This document shows positions 24,455-32,333 of a DNA stretch of 64,000 nucleotides, piece after piece; the stretch's first letter is position 1, and the number at the start of each line of letters is the position of its first letter. This DNA is from CAZMGB01 sp964565775 (GTDB lineage Bacteria; Chloroflexota; Dehalococcoidia; DSTF01; JALHUB01): positions 79,673 through 143,672 of the forward strand of contig CAZMGB010000008.1 of the NCBI GenBank assembly GCA_964565775.1. The letters are read 5' to 3'. Under the pieces are notes generated by a model. The model searched no databases and was not told the origin of the DNA. It saw nothing but the letters and a program-made list of their open reading frames with translations. The translations under genes and the position numbers were made by a program.

Positions 24455-24787
24455 ATGTTCAGATCGAACGCGCAGGCCAAGCCCGTCGAGATGTTCCCGG
24501 GCGTCATCCGCCGCACTCTGAACAACGGCGAGCGGCTGACGCTCGTCGAGGTCACCCTTGAGCAGGACTCCGAGGTGCCCGTCCACAGCCACCCGCACGA
24601 GCAGATCGGCTACATCGCCAGTGGCCGCCTGCTGTTCACCATTGGCGACGAGACCCGAGAGCTGGCGGCCGGCGACAGCCACCTGGTGCCCGGCGACGTG
24701 CCGCATGCGGTCAAGGCCCTGGAACCGTCCGTCGCGATCGACATATTCTCCCCGCCGCGGGAGGAGTACGCGGCAGATTTGCCATGA
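24455..24787 (+). CDS. Cupin-domain protein
   Basis: 110 residues starting after GGGAGG. Cupin motif 1 is VPVHSHPHEQIGYIASGRLLFTIG (His-x-His-x4-Gln), motif 2 is DSHLVPGDVPHAVKAL. The metal-binding His and Glu/Gln positions are mostly present. Small cupins of this sort bind metal and often act as sensors or isomerases; function unknown. It overlaps the purB start (ATGA). Confidence 0.85.
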   Translation: MFRSNAQAKPVEMFPGVIRRTLNNGERLTLVEVTLEQDSEVPVHSHPHEQIGYIASGRLLFTIGDETRELAAGDSHLVPGDVPHAVKALEPSVAIDIFSPPREEYAADLP

Positions 24788-26082
24788 TACCAAGATACTC
24801 TCGCCCCGAAATGGCCCGCGTCTGGACAGAGCAGAGCAAGTTCGAGAAGTGGCTCCAGGTAGAGGTCGCCGTCTGCGAGGCCTGGGCCGACAAGGGCGTC
24901 GTCCCCAAAGAAGCCATCGAGCCCATCCGCCGCGCCAGCTTCAAGCTGGAAGACATCGAACGCTACATAAAGCAGACACATCACGACGTCACCGCCTTTC
25001 TCCGCTCGGTGGCGGAGAGCCTCGGGCCGGAGAGCCGCTTCGTCCACCTCGGCCTCACTTCCTCCGATGTCTGGGACACCGCGACAGCCCTCCAGCTAGT
25101 GGAGGCGGCAGGACTGCTGCAACGCGACGTCGAGGCGCTCCAGAAGGTGCTGGAGGAGCGCGCGCTCGAGTTCAAGGACACGCTGACGATGGGCCGCACC
25201 CACGGCGTCCACGCCGAGCCCACAACCTTCGGCCTGAGGCTGGCCATGTGGGCTGACGAGACGCGCCGCAACGCCCGCCGCCTCGCCGACGCCAAGGCCG
25301 CAGTCGCTGTGGGCAAGATCAGCGGCGTCGTGGGCACGCATGCATCGGTGCCGCCGGACGTTGAGGAGGCCGTTTGCACGAAGCTCGGCCTTGGGGTGGA
25401 GCCCGTCAGCAGCCAGATCGTCCACCGCGACCGCCACGCCCAGTTCGTGACGACGCTCGCCATCATAGCCGCCTCGCTCGAGAAGTTCGCGACGGAGATC
25501 CGCAGCCTTCAGCGCACCGAGATCCTGGAGGCAGAGGAGCCTTTCGCCGAGGGCCAGACCGGCTCCAGCGCCATGCCCCACAAGCGCAACCCGGAGAAGT
25601 GCGAGCGCATCGCCGGCCTGGCGCGTGTGATCAGAGGCCACGCCGTCACCGCCCTCGAGAACGTCGCCCTCTGGCACGAACGCGACATCAGCCACTCCAG
25701 CACCGAGCGCGTCGTCTTCCCCGACGCCTGCCTCCTGCTGGACTACATGCTGGACATGTTCACCTGGATCATGCAGGGGTTGCAGGTGTATCCCGAGCGT
25801 ATGCGCGAGAACGTAGAGCTCAGCCGGGGCCTCGTGTTCTCGCAGCGGGTGCTGACGGCGCTCATAGAGAAGGGACTTCAGCGGGAGGAGGCCTACGAGA
25901 TCGTCCAGCGCAACGCCATGCGGGCCTGGAAGGAGCGCGTCCCCTTCCGAGGGCTTCTGGAAGCCGACGCGGAGCTGTCGCGGCGGCTGAGCGCATCGGA
26001 GCTGGATGAGCTCTTCGATTACGGCTTCTACCTCGGGCACATCGACGATTCGTTCCGGCGCCTGGGTCTACTGAAGACGTAG
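24784..26082 (+). CDS. purB: Adenylosuccinate lyase
   Basis: 432 residues. Cleaves SAICAR and adenylosuccinate. Seen: HDVTAFLRSVAES, HLGLTSSDVWDTA, GRTHGVHAEPTTFG and the family signature GSSAMPHKRNPEKCE with the catalytic Ser loop. Length fits the short bacterial form. The final ~46 bp are part of a 97-bp direct repeat whose second copy lies beyond the RAYT gene (26739-26835). Confidence 0.97.
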   Translation: MIPRYSRPEMARVWTEQSKFEKWLQVEVAVCEAWADKGVVPKEAIEPIRRASFKLEDIERYIKQTHHDVTAFLRSVAESLGPESRFVHLGLTSSDVWDTATALQLVEAAGLLQRDVEALQKVLEERALEFKDTLTMGRTHGVHAEPTTFGLRLAMWADETRRNARRLADAKAAVAVGKISGVVGTHASVPPDVEEAVCTKLGLGVEPVSSQIVHRDRHAQFVTTLAIIAASLEKFATEIRSLQRTEILEAEEPFAEGQTGSSAMPHKRNPEKCERIAGLARVIRGHAVTALENVALWHERDISHSSTERVVFPDACLLLDYMLDMFTWIMQGLQVYPERMRENVELSRGLVFSQRVLTALIEKGLQREEAYEIVQRNAMRAWKERVPFRGLLEADAELSRRLSASELDELFDYGFYLGHIDDSFRRLGLLKT

Positions 26083-26132
26083 CTGCAGGGCTTTAGCCCT
26101 GCCCAGCGCTAGATCATTCGTAACTGCAGCGC
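26036..26132. repeat. 97-bp direct repeat, left copy (purB 3' end plus REP palindrome)
   Basis: Matches 26739-26835 at 93 of 97 positions with no gap. It includes the last ~46 bp of purB and the palindrome GCAGGGCT-TT-AGCCCTGC at about 26085-26102. Confidence 0.9.
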
Positions 26133-26185
26133 TTCGGCCCCGCCCAGCGCAAGACCATTCGTAGCTGCAGGGCTTCAGCCCTGCC
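26085..26185. repeat. REP cluster left of the RAYT gene
   Basis: Three related units: GCTGCAGGGCTTTAGCCCTGCC, then a decayed TGCAGCGCTTCGGCCCCGCC, then GCTGCAGGGCTTCAGCCCTGCC. They are separated by near-identical spacers (CAGCGCtAGATCATTCGTA and CAGCGCaAGACCATTCGTA). Repeat spacing is ~40 bp. Confidence 0.85.
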
Positions 26186-26197
26186 ATCCCGTCGGGT

Positions 26198-26662
26198 ATG
26201 CAGACGCGATTGCGACGCTCGCCTCGCCTCAAAGACTTCGATTATGTGGGGCCGCTCGCCTGCTCCCTCACACTGGTGACCAGGCGGCGCGCTCCCCTCT
26301 TCCTCGATGCCGACCTAAGCAAGACCTGCGAAGATTGCTTGGGGCGGAGCAGCCGAAGATGCGGGATCACCGTCAGCGCATATTGCCTGATGCCAGACCA
26401 CATGCATCTGCTAGTAGAGGTGCCCCAGGGCAGCTCGCTCACGGGCTTCGTCCAGCACTTCAAGCAGCTTTCGGGCTACGAGTTGAAACGCAAGACAGGC
26501 TCTGCGGTCTGGCATATCAGCTACTATGACCACGTCCTGCGCAACGAGGAATCGATACTCGACGTGGCGCGCTATATTTGGGACAATCCGGTCAGGAAGG
26601 GCCTCGTGGGCGAACGCAGTCAATACCAGTTTTCGGGGCCGCGGCACCTCTTAGAATCGTAG
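26198..26662 (+). CDS. REP-associated tyrosine transposase (RAYT, Y1 / IS200-like)
   Basis: 154 residues. Y1 single-strand-DNA nuclease: the His-x-His metal motif is LMPDHMHLLVEVP (near 65-77), and the nucleophile Tyr is expected in VARYIWDNPVRKGLV, the RAYT-typical helix. RAYTs cut and join REP hairpins. REP-like palindromes lie on both sides, and a 97-bp direct repeat brackets the whole locus. The frame is intact, so the enzyme may be active. It is inserted between purB and purC. Confidence 0.88.
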   Translation: MQTRLRRSPRLKDFDYVGPLACSLTLVTRRRAPLFLDADLSKTCEDCLGRSSRRCGITVSAYCLMPDHMHLLVEVPQGSSLTGFVQHFKQLSGYELKRKTGSAVWHISYYDHVLRNEESILDVARYIWDNPVRKGLVGERSQYQFSGPRHLLES

Positions 26663-26684
26663 GAGCGCAGACCTGTAGATCCTC

Positions 26685-26726
26685 GGCCGAAGGCATGAAG
26701 GGCAGACCTGAAGGTCTGCAGCTACG
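26685..26726. repeat. REP palindrome right of the RAYT gene
   Basis: GCAGACCT-GA-AGGTCTGC lies within the sequence GGCAGACCTGAAGGTCTGCA followed by GCTAC. A decayed sibling (GCAGACCTGTAGATC) is just before it. Same architecture as the palindromes at 11.3 kb and 28.0 kb. Confidence 0.75.
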
Positions 26727-26738
26727 GTCGCAGCCTGC

Positions 26739-26835
26739 GGCACATCGACGATTCGTTCCGGCGCCTGGGTCTGCTAAAGACGTAGCTGCGGGGCTTTAGC
26801 CCTGCCCAGCGCAAGATCATTCGTAACTGCAGCGC
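26739..26835. repeat. 97-bp direct repeat, right copy
   Basis: Copy of 26036-26132, offset exactly 703 bp, four mismatches. It contains an untranslated duplicate of the purB 3' end. Confidence 0.9.
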
Positions 26836-27040
26836 CTGGCGAGCAGCTACTTGACTTGCCACAGATTCACACGGACGGGACAGGGATTATTGCGTCACCG
26901 GAAGCTGTTGCTGGCGATCTGTGCCAATCTGTGTCCTTCCGTGGCTGATAGCTCGTCTTCTTCATGACCATGAAGTCTGGTGCAACGTTCGATCCGCTGC
27001 AACGGTCCGGGGTCGGTTTAGCTAGGCAGAGGAGCAAAGC
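26836..27040. other. RAYT-purC spacer with a diverged inverted repeat
   Basis: No gene seen. CCACAGATTCACACGGAC (about 26860-26877) and the GATCTGTGCCAATCTGTGTC-type sequence near 26917-26945 are loosely inverted relative to each other. This motif is common as dispersed debris in draft genomes. The purC ribosome site (GAGGAG) closes the region. Confidence 0.4.
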
Positions 27041-27943
27041 ATGGCCGTACTGATAGAGAGCAAACTGCCCAATCTCATAGCCCGCGGCAAGGTCCGCGAC
27101 ACACACGACATCGGAGACGGCCGATTGCTCATGGTGACCACGGACCGCCTCTCCGCCTTCGACGTCGTCCTCCCCACCGGCATCCCCGACAAGGGCGCCG
27201 TCCTCACCCAGCTCTCGGCTTTCTGGTTCGAGCGCACGGCCGACGTGCTGCCCAACCACTTCATCCGCCTGGCCGACGGCACCGCTGCCGACGGACTCCC
27301 CTTCGAGCTGCCTCCCGAGTTCATCGGCCGCTCCATGATCGTGCGCAGGGCGCGCCGTGTCGACGTCGAGTGCGTGGTCCGCGGATACGCGACCCTCGCC
27401 GGCGCCGGCTGGGACGAGTACCGTGAAACGGGCACGCTCTGCGGCATGCGCCTGCCCCCTGACCTGAAGGAGAGCCAGGAGCTGCCGGAGCCCATCTTCA
27501 CCCCGACGACCAAGGCGGAGTCGGGCCACGACCAGAACCTGACCTACGAGCAGACGGAGGAGATGGTCGGCCCGGAGGCGGCGAACGTGCTTCGCACCCG
27601 CAGCCTCGCCCTCTACAACTACGGCGCCCGGTACGCCCGCGAACGGGGCATCATCATCCCCGATACGAAGTTCGAATTCGGCTGGGTGGACGACGAGCTC
27701 ATCGTCATCGACGAGGTGCTAACGCCTGACTCCAGCCGCTTCTGGCCCCTCGACGGCTACCAGCCGGGGCGTGTCCAGCCCAGCTTCGACAAGCAGTTCG
27801 TGCGAGACTGGCTCATCCGGTCGGGCTGGGACCGCAAGCCGCCGGCGCCGGAGCTGCCGCCGGACATCGTGGAGAAGACATCGGAGAAGTACCGCGAGGC
27901 GCACCGTCGCCTGACGGGGCAGGAGCTGCTTCGCCCGGCCTGA
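27041..27943 (+). CDS. purC: SAICAR synthase
   Basis: 300 residues, the longer form. Seen: GKVRDTHDIGDGRLLMVTTDRLSAFDVVLPTGIPDKG at the start, VECVVRGYATLAGAGWDEY, FTPTTKAESGHDQNLTYE and IIPDTKFEFGWVDDELIVIDEVLTPDSSRFW. Joins aspartate to CAIR. Starts after AGGAG. Purine order here is purB-purC-purS. Confidence 0.97.
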   Translation: MAVLIESKLPNLIARGKVRDTHDIGDGRLLMVTTDRLSAFDVVLPTGIPDKGAVLTQLSAFWFERTADVLPNHFIRLADGTAADGLPFELPPEFIGRSMIVRRARRVDVECVVRGYATLAGAGWDEYRETGTLCGMRLPPDLKESQELPEPIFTPTTKAESGHDQNLTYEQTEEMVGPEAANVLRTRSLALYNYGARYARERGIIIPDTKFEFGWVDDELIVIDEVLTPDSSRFWPLDGYQPGRVQPSFDKQFVRDWLIRSGWDRKPPAPELPPDIVEKTSEKYREAHRRLTGQELLRPA

Positions 27944-27969
27944 CGGGGTGGATGAACCTCTTGGCAACG

Positions 27970-28159
27970 TAGGCGCCGACCTTCAGGTCGGCGCGGGGGG
28001 GGGCCGGGCCCCCCCCCCAACCAAAGGTGGGGGGGGGTTTTTTGGGAAGGGGAACGGAACCCGCACNNNNNNNNNNGGGGGGGGTTTCCCCCCTCTTGCC
28101 CCCGGCGCCCCCCCCCCGCGGGGGGGCCCCGGGCGGGGCCGGAGCCCCGCCCCTACGAA
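27970..28159. repeat. REP palindromes around an assembly gap
   Basis: GCGCCGACCT-TC-AGGTCGGCGC (about 27975-27996) precedes a stretch of poly-G/poly-C with ten N (28067-28076). After the gap GCGGGGCCGGAGCCCCGC is a second palindrome. The joint is probably a collapsed REP array and its bases should not be trusted. Confidence 0.7.
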
Positions 28160-28169
28160 TGGATGGGAC

Positions 28170-28439
28170 GTGTTTCTAGCGAAGGTCTACGTCACGCTGA
28201 AGCCGACGGTGAACGACCCCCAGGGCCTCACCATCAAGGGCGGCCTCCATTCCCTCGGGTTTGACGCCGTGGACAGCGTGCGCGCCGGCAAGTACATGGA
28301 GATCCGGGTCGACGGCGCCGACCGCGCTCAGGTGGAGGCACGCGTCCACGAGATGTGCCAGAAGCTCCTCGCGAACCCCATCATCGAGGACTACCGCTTC
28401 GAGCTGGATGAGCTGGCGGGAGACACGAAGAGCGGATAG
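28170..28439 (+). CDS. purS: Phosphoribosylformylglycinamidine synthase subunit PurS
   Basis: 89 residues from a GTG at 28170. AKVYVTLKPTVNDPQGLTIKGGLHSLGF and VDSVRAGKYMEIRVDG are the PurS signatures, and CQKLLANPIIEDYRFEL ends the fold. Any upstream extension runs into the N gap and is rejected. PurS bridges PurL and PurQ; neither gene follows, because hisB on the other strand comes next. Confidence 0.93.
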   Translation: MFLAKVYVTLKPTVNDPQGLTIKGGLHSLGFDAVDSVRAGKYMEIRVDGADRAQVEARVHEMCQKLLANPIIEDYRFELDELAGDTKSG

Positions 28440-28482
28440 GCAGCCCGAGCAGCCTATCCGCCCGTTCGGAAGGTTCAGTCTC

Positions 28483-29103
28483 CTAGACCAGCGTTTCCTT
28501 CGTGCTCGGCACCTCGCCCGCCCGTCGCGGCTCGATGCGAGTCGCCGCGCCCAGCGCCCGACCGAGCGCCTTGAACAGCGCCTCCGCCTTGTGGTGGTCG
28601 TTAGCGCCGGAGAGGATGCGCGCGTGCAGGTTCATCCGCGCCTCTGAGGCCAGCGTCCACAGGATGTGCCCCACCAGGTCCGCCGGCATGTCGCCTATAC
28701 GCTCCCCTGCCCACGAGAGGTCGAGCGAGGCGTAGCCGCGACCGCTGACGTCGACGGCCACCTGCGCCAGCGCCTCGTCGAGCGGCACCAGAGCGTCCGC
28801 CATCCGCACTATCCCTGCCCTGTCGCCCAGCGCCTCGCTGATCGCGCGACCCAGCCCCAGCGCCGCGTCCTCGACGGTGTGGTGCGGGCCCGTGGCCAGG
28901 TCTCCCTTCGCTGCTAACGTTATGTCAATTAGTCCGTGCCGCCCTACCTGCTCCAGGAGGTGGTCCAGCATGCCCACGCCCGTCGCGATGTCCGTGCGCC
29001 CAGTACCATCCAGGCGCACCTCCACCTCTACCGTTGTCTCGCGCGTCTCGCGCCGCACTTTGCCGCGCCTGCCACCACGGGCCGCCTGACGTGTCCGCGC
29101 CAA
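28483..29103 (-). CDS. hisB: Imidazoleglycerol-phosphate dehydratase
   Basis: 206 residues, the monofunctional dehydratase form. Seen: the Mn ligand motif GMLDHLLEQVGRHG, GPHHTVEDAALGLG and SGANDHHKAEALFKALGRAL. A basic N-terminal extension of ~15 residues precedes the family start. Last gene of the minus-strand his operon. Confidence 0.96.
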   Translation of the reverse strand: MARTRQAARGGRRGKVRRETRETTVEVEVRLDGTGRTDIATGVGMLDHLLEQVGRHGLIDITLAAKGDLATGPHHTVEDAALGLGRAISEALGDRAGIVRMADALVPLDEALAQVAVDVSGRGYASLDLSWAGERIGDMPADLVGHILWTLASEARMNLHARILSGANDHHKAEALFKALGRALGAATRIEPRRAGEVPSTKETLV

Positions 29104-29112
29104 AGTCCCCTC

Positions 29113-30234
29113 CTATTTCTCCACTTCGCGGTGGATCGCTTCAAGCGCCTGAGCCAGCGCGTCCGTGTGCTGCGGCAGCCCGACGCTGATACGCAGGTAC
29201 TCCCGAAGCAGCGGCGTATCGAAGTAGCGCACGAAGATGCCGTGCCGGGCGAGCCTGTCGGCCAGCCACCGCGCCTCCACGCCCGCGACCCGGCAGAGCA
29301 AGAAGTTGCCCCGCGACGCCAGCGGACGCAGCAGCGCCGACGCCTCCAGCGCCTCGAAGAGCCGCTGCCGCTCCTGAACCAGCGCCTTCACGCGCTCCAT
29401 AAGGACGCCCGCATCTTCCAGGGAAGCGAGCACGGCCGCCTCGGCCGCCACGTTCAGGTTGTAGGGCGGCTTGACCTTCATGAGGACGGCGGCCAGAGAC
29501 GTCGGGAAGATGCCGTAGCCGGCCCTCAGTCCCGCCAGGCCCGCCCACTTGCTGAACGTCCGCAACACGACCAGATTGTCGTGCTCGGGCACCAGCGGTG
29601 CGAAGCCTTCCTCTCCAGAGAATTCCACGTAGGCCTCGTCCAGGACCACCAGCAGACCCCTCGCCAGGAGCGCCTCCAGCTCTTCCCGCGAAAGGACGTT
29701 GCCTGTGGGGTTGTTGGGGCTGCAAACGAAGACGACCTTCGCCCCCTGCGCCGACGCTTCACCGATGCCGCCGACGTCGAGCGAAAAGTCCTCACGCCGG
29801 GGCACGTCCAGCACGCGGCCGCCGCAGAGCTCCGTGGAGAACGCGTACATGCCGAAGGTGGGCTGACAGTTGATGACGGCGTCGCCGGGAGAAAGGACCA
29901 CCCTCAGCAGCAGGTCGATGAGCTCGTCGCTGCCGCTACCCAGCACGATGTGCTCCTCGCCCAGCGCCAGGTGCCGCGCCAGGGCCTCGCGGGCCCGACG
30001 CTGGAGGGGGTCAGGGTAGAGATGATAGCCACGATAGTCCGCCAGGGCAGCCAGAACCTTGGGCGACGGGCCATAGGGGTTCTCGTTGCCGTCCAGCTTG
30101 ACGACCTTCTCCGGCGGTATGCCGAGCTGCCGCGCCAGCACGTCCGTCGGCTCCACCGGCTCGTAGCCGGCCATCGCCAGCAGGTCGGCCCTGGCAAGGC
30201 GTGTCACGTCGATACGGGCTCCCATCTTTGACAT
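29113..30234 (-). CDS. hisC: Histidinol-phosphate aminotransferase
   Basis: 373 residues from the ATG at 30234, just after the hisD stop. Class I/II PLP fold: KLDGNENPYGPSPKVL at the start, VVFVCSPNNPTGNVLS, LDEAYVEFSGE (PLP-ring Asp/Tyr), and the PLP Lys in RTFSKWAGLAGLRAGYG. Transfers an amino group to imidazole-acetol phosphate. Confidence 0.95.
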   Translation of the reverse strand: MSKMGARIDVTRLARADLLAMAGYEPVEPTDVLARQLGIPPEKVVKLDGNENPYGPSPKVLAALADYRGYHLYPDPLQRRAREALARHLALGEEHIVLGSGSDELIDLLLRVVLSPGDAVINCQPTFGMYAFSTELCGGRVLDVPRREDFSLDVGGIGEASAQGAKVVFVCSPNNPTGNVLSREELEALLARGLLVVLDEAYVEFSGEEGFAPLVPEHDNLVVLRTFSKWAGLAGLRAGYGIFPTSLAAVLMKVKPPYNLNVAAEAAVLASLEDAGVLMERVKALVQERQRLFEALEASALLRPLASRGNFLLCRVAGVEARWLADRLARHGIFVRYFDTPLLREYLRISVGLPQHTDALAQALEAIHREVEK

Positions 30235-30241
30235 CGACCCG

Positions 30242-31582
30242 TCAGCGGTCGTTGCCACCGCCCTCCTTCAGCCGTCTCTCGATGGAGCGGGCGTGGGCGG
30301 TGAAGCCCTCGGCCCGGGCGATGGCGGCGGCCGCCGGGCCCCAGGCCCGCAGCGCCTCATCGTCTATCGCCACGACGCTCGTGCTCTTGAGGAAGTCGTG
30401 CACGCCCAGCGGCGAGGCGAAGCGCGCCGTGCCCGCCGACGGCATGACGTGGCTGGGCCCTGCCGTGTAGTCGCCCAGCGATTCCGGTGACGACTCCCCC
30501 AAGAAGACACCGCCGGCGTGCCGCACCCGCTCGACCCACTGCCCGGCGTCCCGCACGAGTATGCACAGGTGCTCGGGCGCGAATTCGTTGGCCAGCGCCA
30601 TCGCCTCCGACAGCTCCGCCACCACCGCCGCACCCCCGCGCGCTTCCAGCGCCGCGCGGGCAACGGCGGCCCTCTCCAGACACGAGAGCTGCTTCTCCAC
30701 CTCCTCGGCGGTCGCCCGAGCTACGTCCTCAGACGTGGTGATAAGGATAGCCGTCGCCAGCTCGTCGTGCTCGGCTTGAGCCAGCATGTCGGCGGCGCAG
30801 AGGGCCGGATCGGCGCTCTCGTCCGCAATCACGACCGTCTCGGTGGGGCCGTAGATGGCGTCGATCCCCACCGAGCCGAAGAGCTGCCGCTTTGCCAGCG
30901 TCACGAACAGGCCGCCGGGGCCGCAGACCTTGTCGACGCGCGGTATCGACTCGGTCCCGTAGGCGAGAGCAGCGATGCCCTGGGCGCCTCCGGCCCGGAA
31001 GACCCGATCCACCCCGGCTATCGCGGCGGCCGCCAGCTTGAGGGAGGCGACCTGCCCCTGCGGGTCGACGGGGCTCACCATGATCACCTCTTCGACGCCG
31101 GCAACCCGCGCCGGGATGGCGGTCATGAGCACCGACGAAGGGTAGACGACGGCCGTGCCCGGAACGTAGACGCCTGCCCGCTCCAGCGGGCGCACGACGA
31201 CCCCGAGGCCCCTCTCCGAGAAGCTGGCCATGCTCCGCTCACGCTGCATCTCGTGGAAGGAGCGGACTCGGTCGGCGGCGAACCGGAGCGCCGACAAGAT
31301 GTGCGGCTCCACCTGACTGAGAGCGTCCTCGATCTCCGAAGGCGGAACCTCGAGCGTCGGCGTCTCCGCACCGTCAATCAGCCGGTTATAGCGCCGGACG
31401 GCGGCATCGCCCTCATCGCGCACGTCCCGCAGGATGCGCTCGACCGCCTGCTCCGGCGAGAGCTCCTCACCGAAGACCTGCCGCGTTCGCTCCCGCGCCT
31501 CGGGCGACGGCGCCGCTTCTTCGAGGGGCGCCCGCTTCAGCACGGTGCGCCGCGCCTCCTCCGCGCCGAATGCGATCCTCAA
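30242..31582 (-). CDS. hisD: Histidinol dehydrogenase
   Basis: 446 residues from a TTG at 31582 that overlaps the previous stop. Oxidises histidinol to histidine. Seen: PGGTAVYPSSVLM-type segment (YVPGTAVVYPSSVLMTAIPA), VDKVCGPGGLFVTLAKRQLFG, IYGPTETVVIADE (Zn site Gln/His region: AQAEHDELATAIL) and SVGDYTAGPSHVMPS-like LGDYTAGPSHVMPSAGTARFASPL. Confidence 0.96.
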   Translation of the reverse strand: MRIAFGAEEARRTVLKRAPLEEAAPSPEARERTRQVFGEELSPEQAVERILRDVRDEGDAAVRRYNRLIDGAETPTLEVPPSEIEDALSQVEPHILSALRFAADRVRSFHEMQRERSMASFSERGLGVVVRPLERAGVYVPGTAVVYPSSVLMTAIPARVAGVEEVIMVSPVDPQGQVASLKLAAAAIAGVDRVFRAGGAQGIAALAYGTESIPRVDKVCGPGGLFVTLAKRQLFGSVGIDAIYGPTETVVIADESADPALCAADMLAQAEHDELATAILITTSEDVARATAEEVEKQLSCLERAAVARAALEARGGAAVVAELSEAMALANEFAPEHLCILVRDAGQWVERVRHAGGVFLGESSPESLGDYTAGPSHVMPSAGTARFASPLGVHDFLKSTSVVAIDDEALRAWGPAAAAIARAEGFTAHARSIERRLKEGGGNDR

Positions 31583-32331
31583 CTCAGATACCCCTTGATG
31601 GCTTCCAGGGAGTCATCGATCGACCTGTCCAGGAAGACCTGCAGGCGGTCAGCGTTCACGTGGTGCGTGGCCTCGGCAAGGAGCTCCGGAACGTTCTTCA
31701 TGAACTCCTGCGCTGCTTCCGGCGTAGCCACGCCGTACGCTTTCAGGGAGCGACCGGCGATCGTGCGGAAGCGGTCCCAGTCGGGAGGGGAGCTTGCCAC
31801 CTCTGCCGCTATCTGGCGCCACCGCTCAAGAGTCGGCCCGTCGATAAAGCCGACGTCGATCTCCAGCGGCGTGGCCAGTAACTCCTCGCGAACGTGGGCC
31901 ATCAGCTCCGTCTTCGCCCGCTCGCGCCGGTCGATCTCGTACTGGAGAACGCGGTCCATGACGTTGGCGCGCACGTCGCCCTTGAGAGCGGATCGCTCGC
32001 CGAAGTAACGGCGGTAGATGTCGACGATCCAGACCTCGTCCATCGCCAGGTGCGACATGTAGCCGGCCAGAAACGCCGCCGTCGAGGCGTTGAGGCGGTC
32101 GGGCCGCGCCAGCTCCGGGTACGCCTTAAAGAAGCCGTCGATGCCGCTCTGCGCATCGAAGTTGTTCAGGTTAAAGAAGTGGGTGCGCTCGCGCTCGCAG
32201 CGGGTGATGACGTGGATGTCAGGGGCCGTCGAGCCAAGATAGTAGGCGCCGCGGTCACCGTCCAGCGCCGGCTGGTGGAGCCGGTCGGCCAGTTCCTTGG
32301 CCATGGCCATGTGCAGAGCAAGGGGTGGCAT
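31579..32331 (-). CDS. Zinc-dependent phospholipase C-like protein
   Basis: 250 residues. AYYLGSTAPDIHVITRCERERTHFFNL and AGYMSHLAMDEVWIVDIYRRYFG resemble the Zn_dep_PLPC family (helical, His/Asp metal ligands such as H in THFFN and H in MSHLAMDE). No signal peptide is seen, so probably cytoplasmic. It is wedged between hisG and hisD with overlapping stop/start. Its biochemical role in this operon is not evident. Confidence 0.75.
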   Translation of the reverse strand: MPPLALHMAMAKELADRLHQPALDGDRGAYYLGSTAPDIHVITRCERERTHFFNLNNFDAQSGIDGFFKAYPELARPDRLNASTAAFLAGYMSHLAMDEVWIVDIYRRYFGERSALKGDVRANVMDRVLQYEIDRRERAKTELMAHVREELLATPLEIDVGFIDGPTLERWRQIAAEVASSPPDWDRFRTIAGRSLKAYGVATPEAAQEFMKNVPELLAEATHHVNADRLQVFLDRSIDDSLEAIKGYLS

Positions 32332-32333
32332 GG

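Noticed and set aside
27948..28169. Coding continuation of purS across the N gap
   Set aside because: It reads low-complexity G/C and N; PurS homology starts at 28170.
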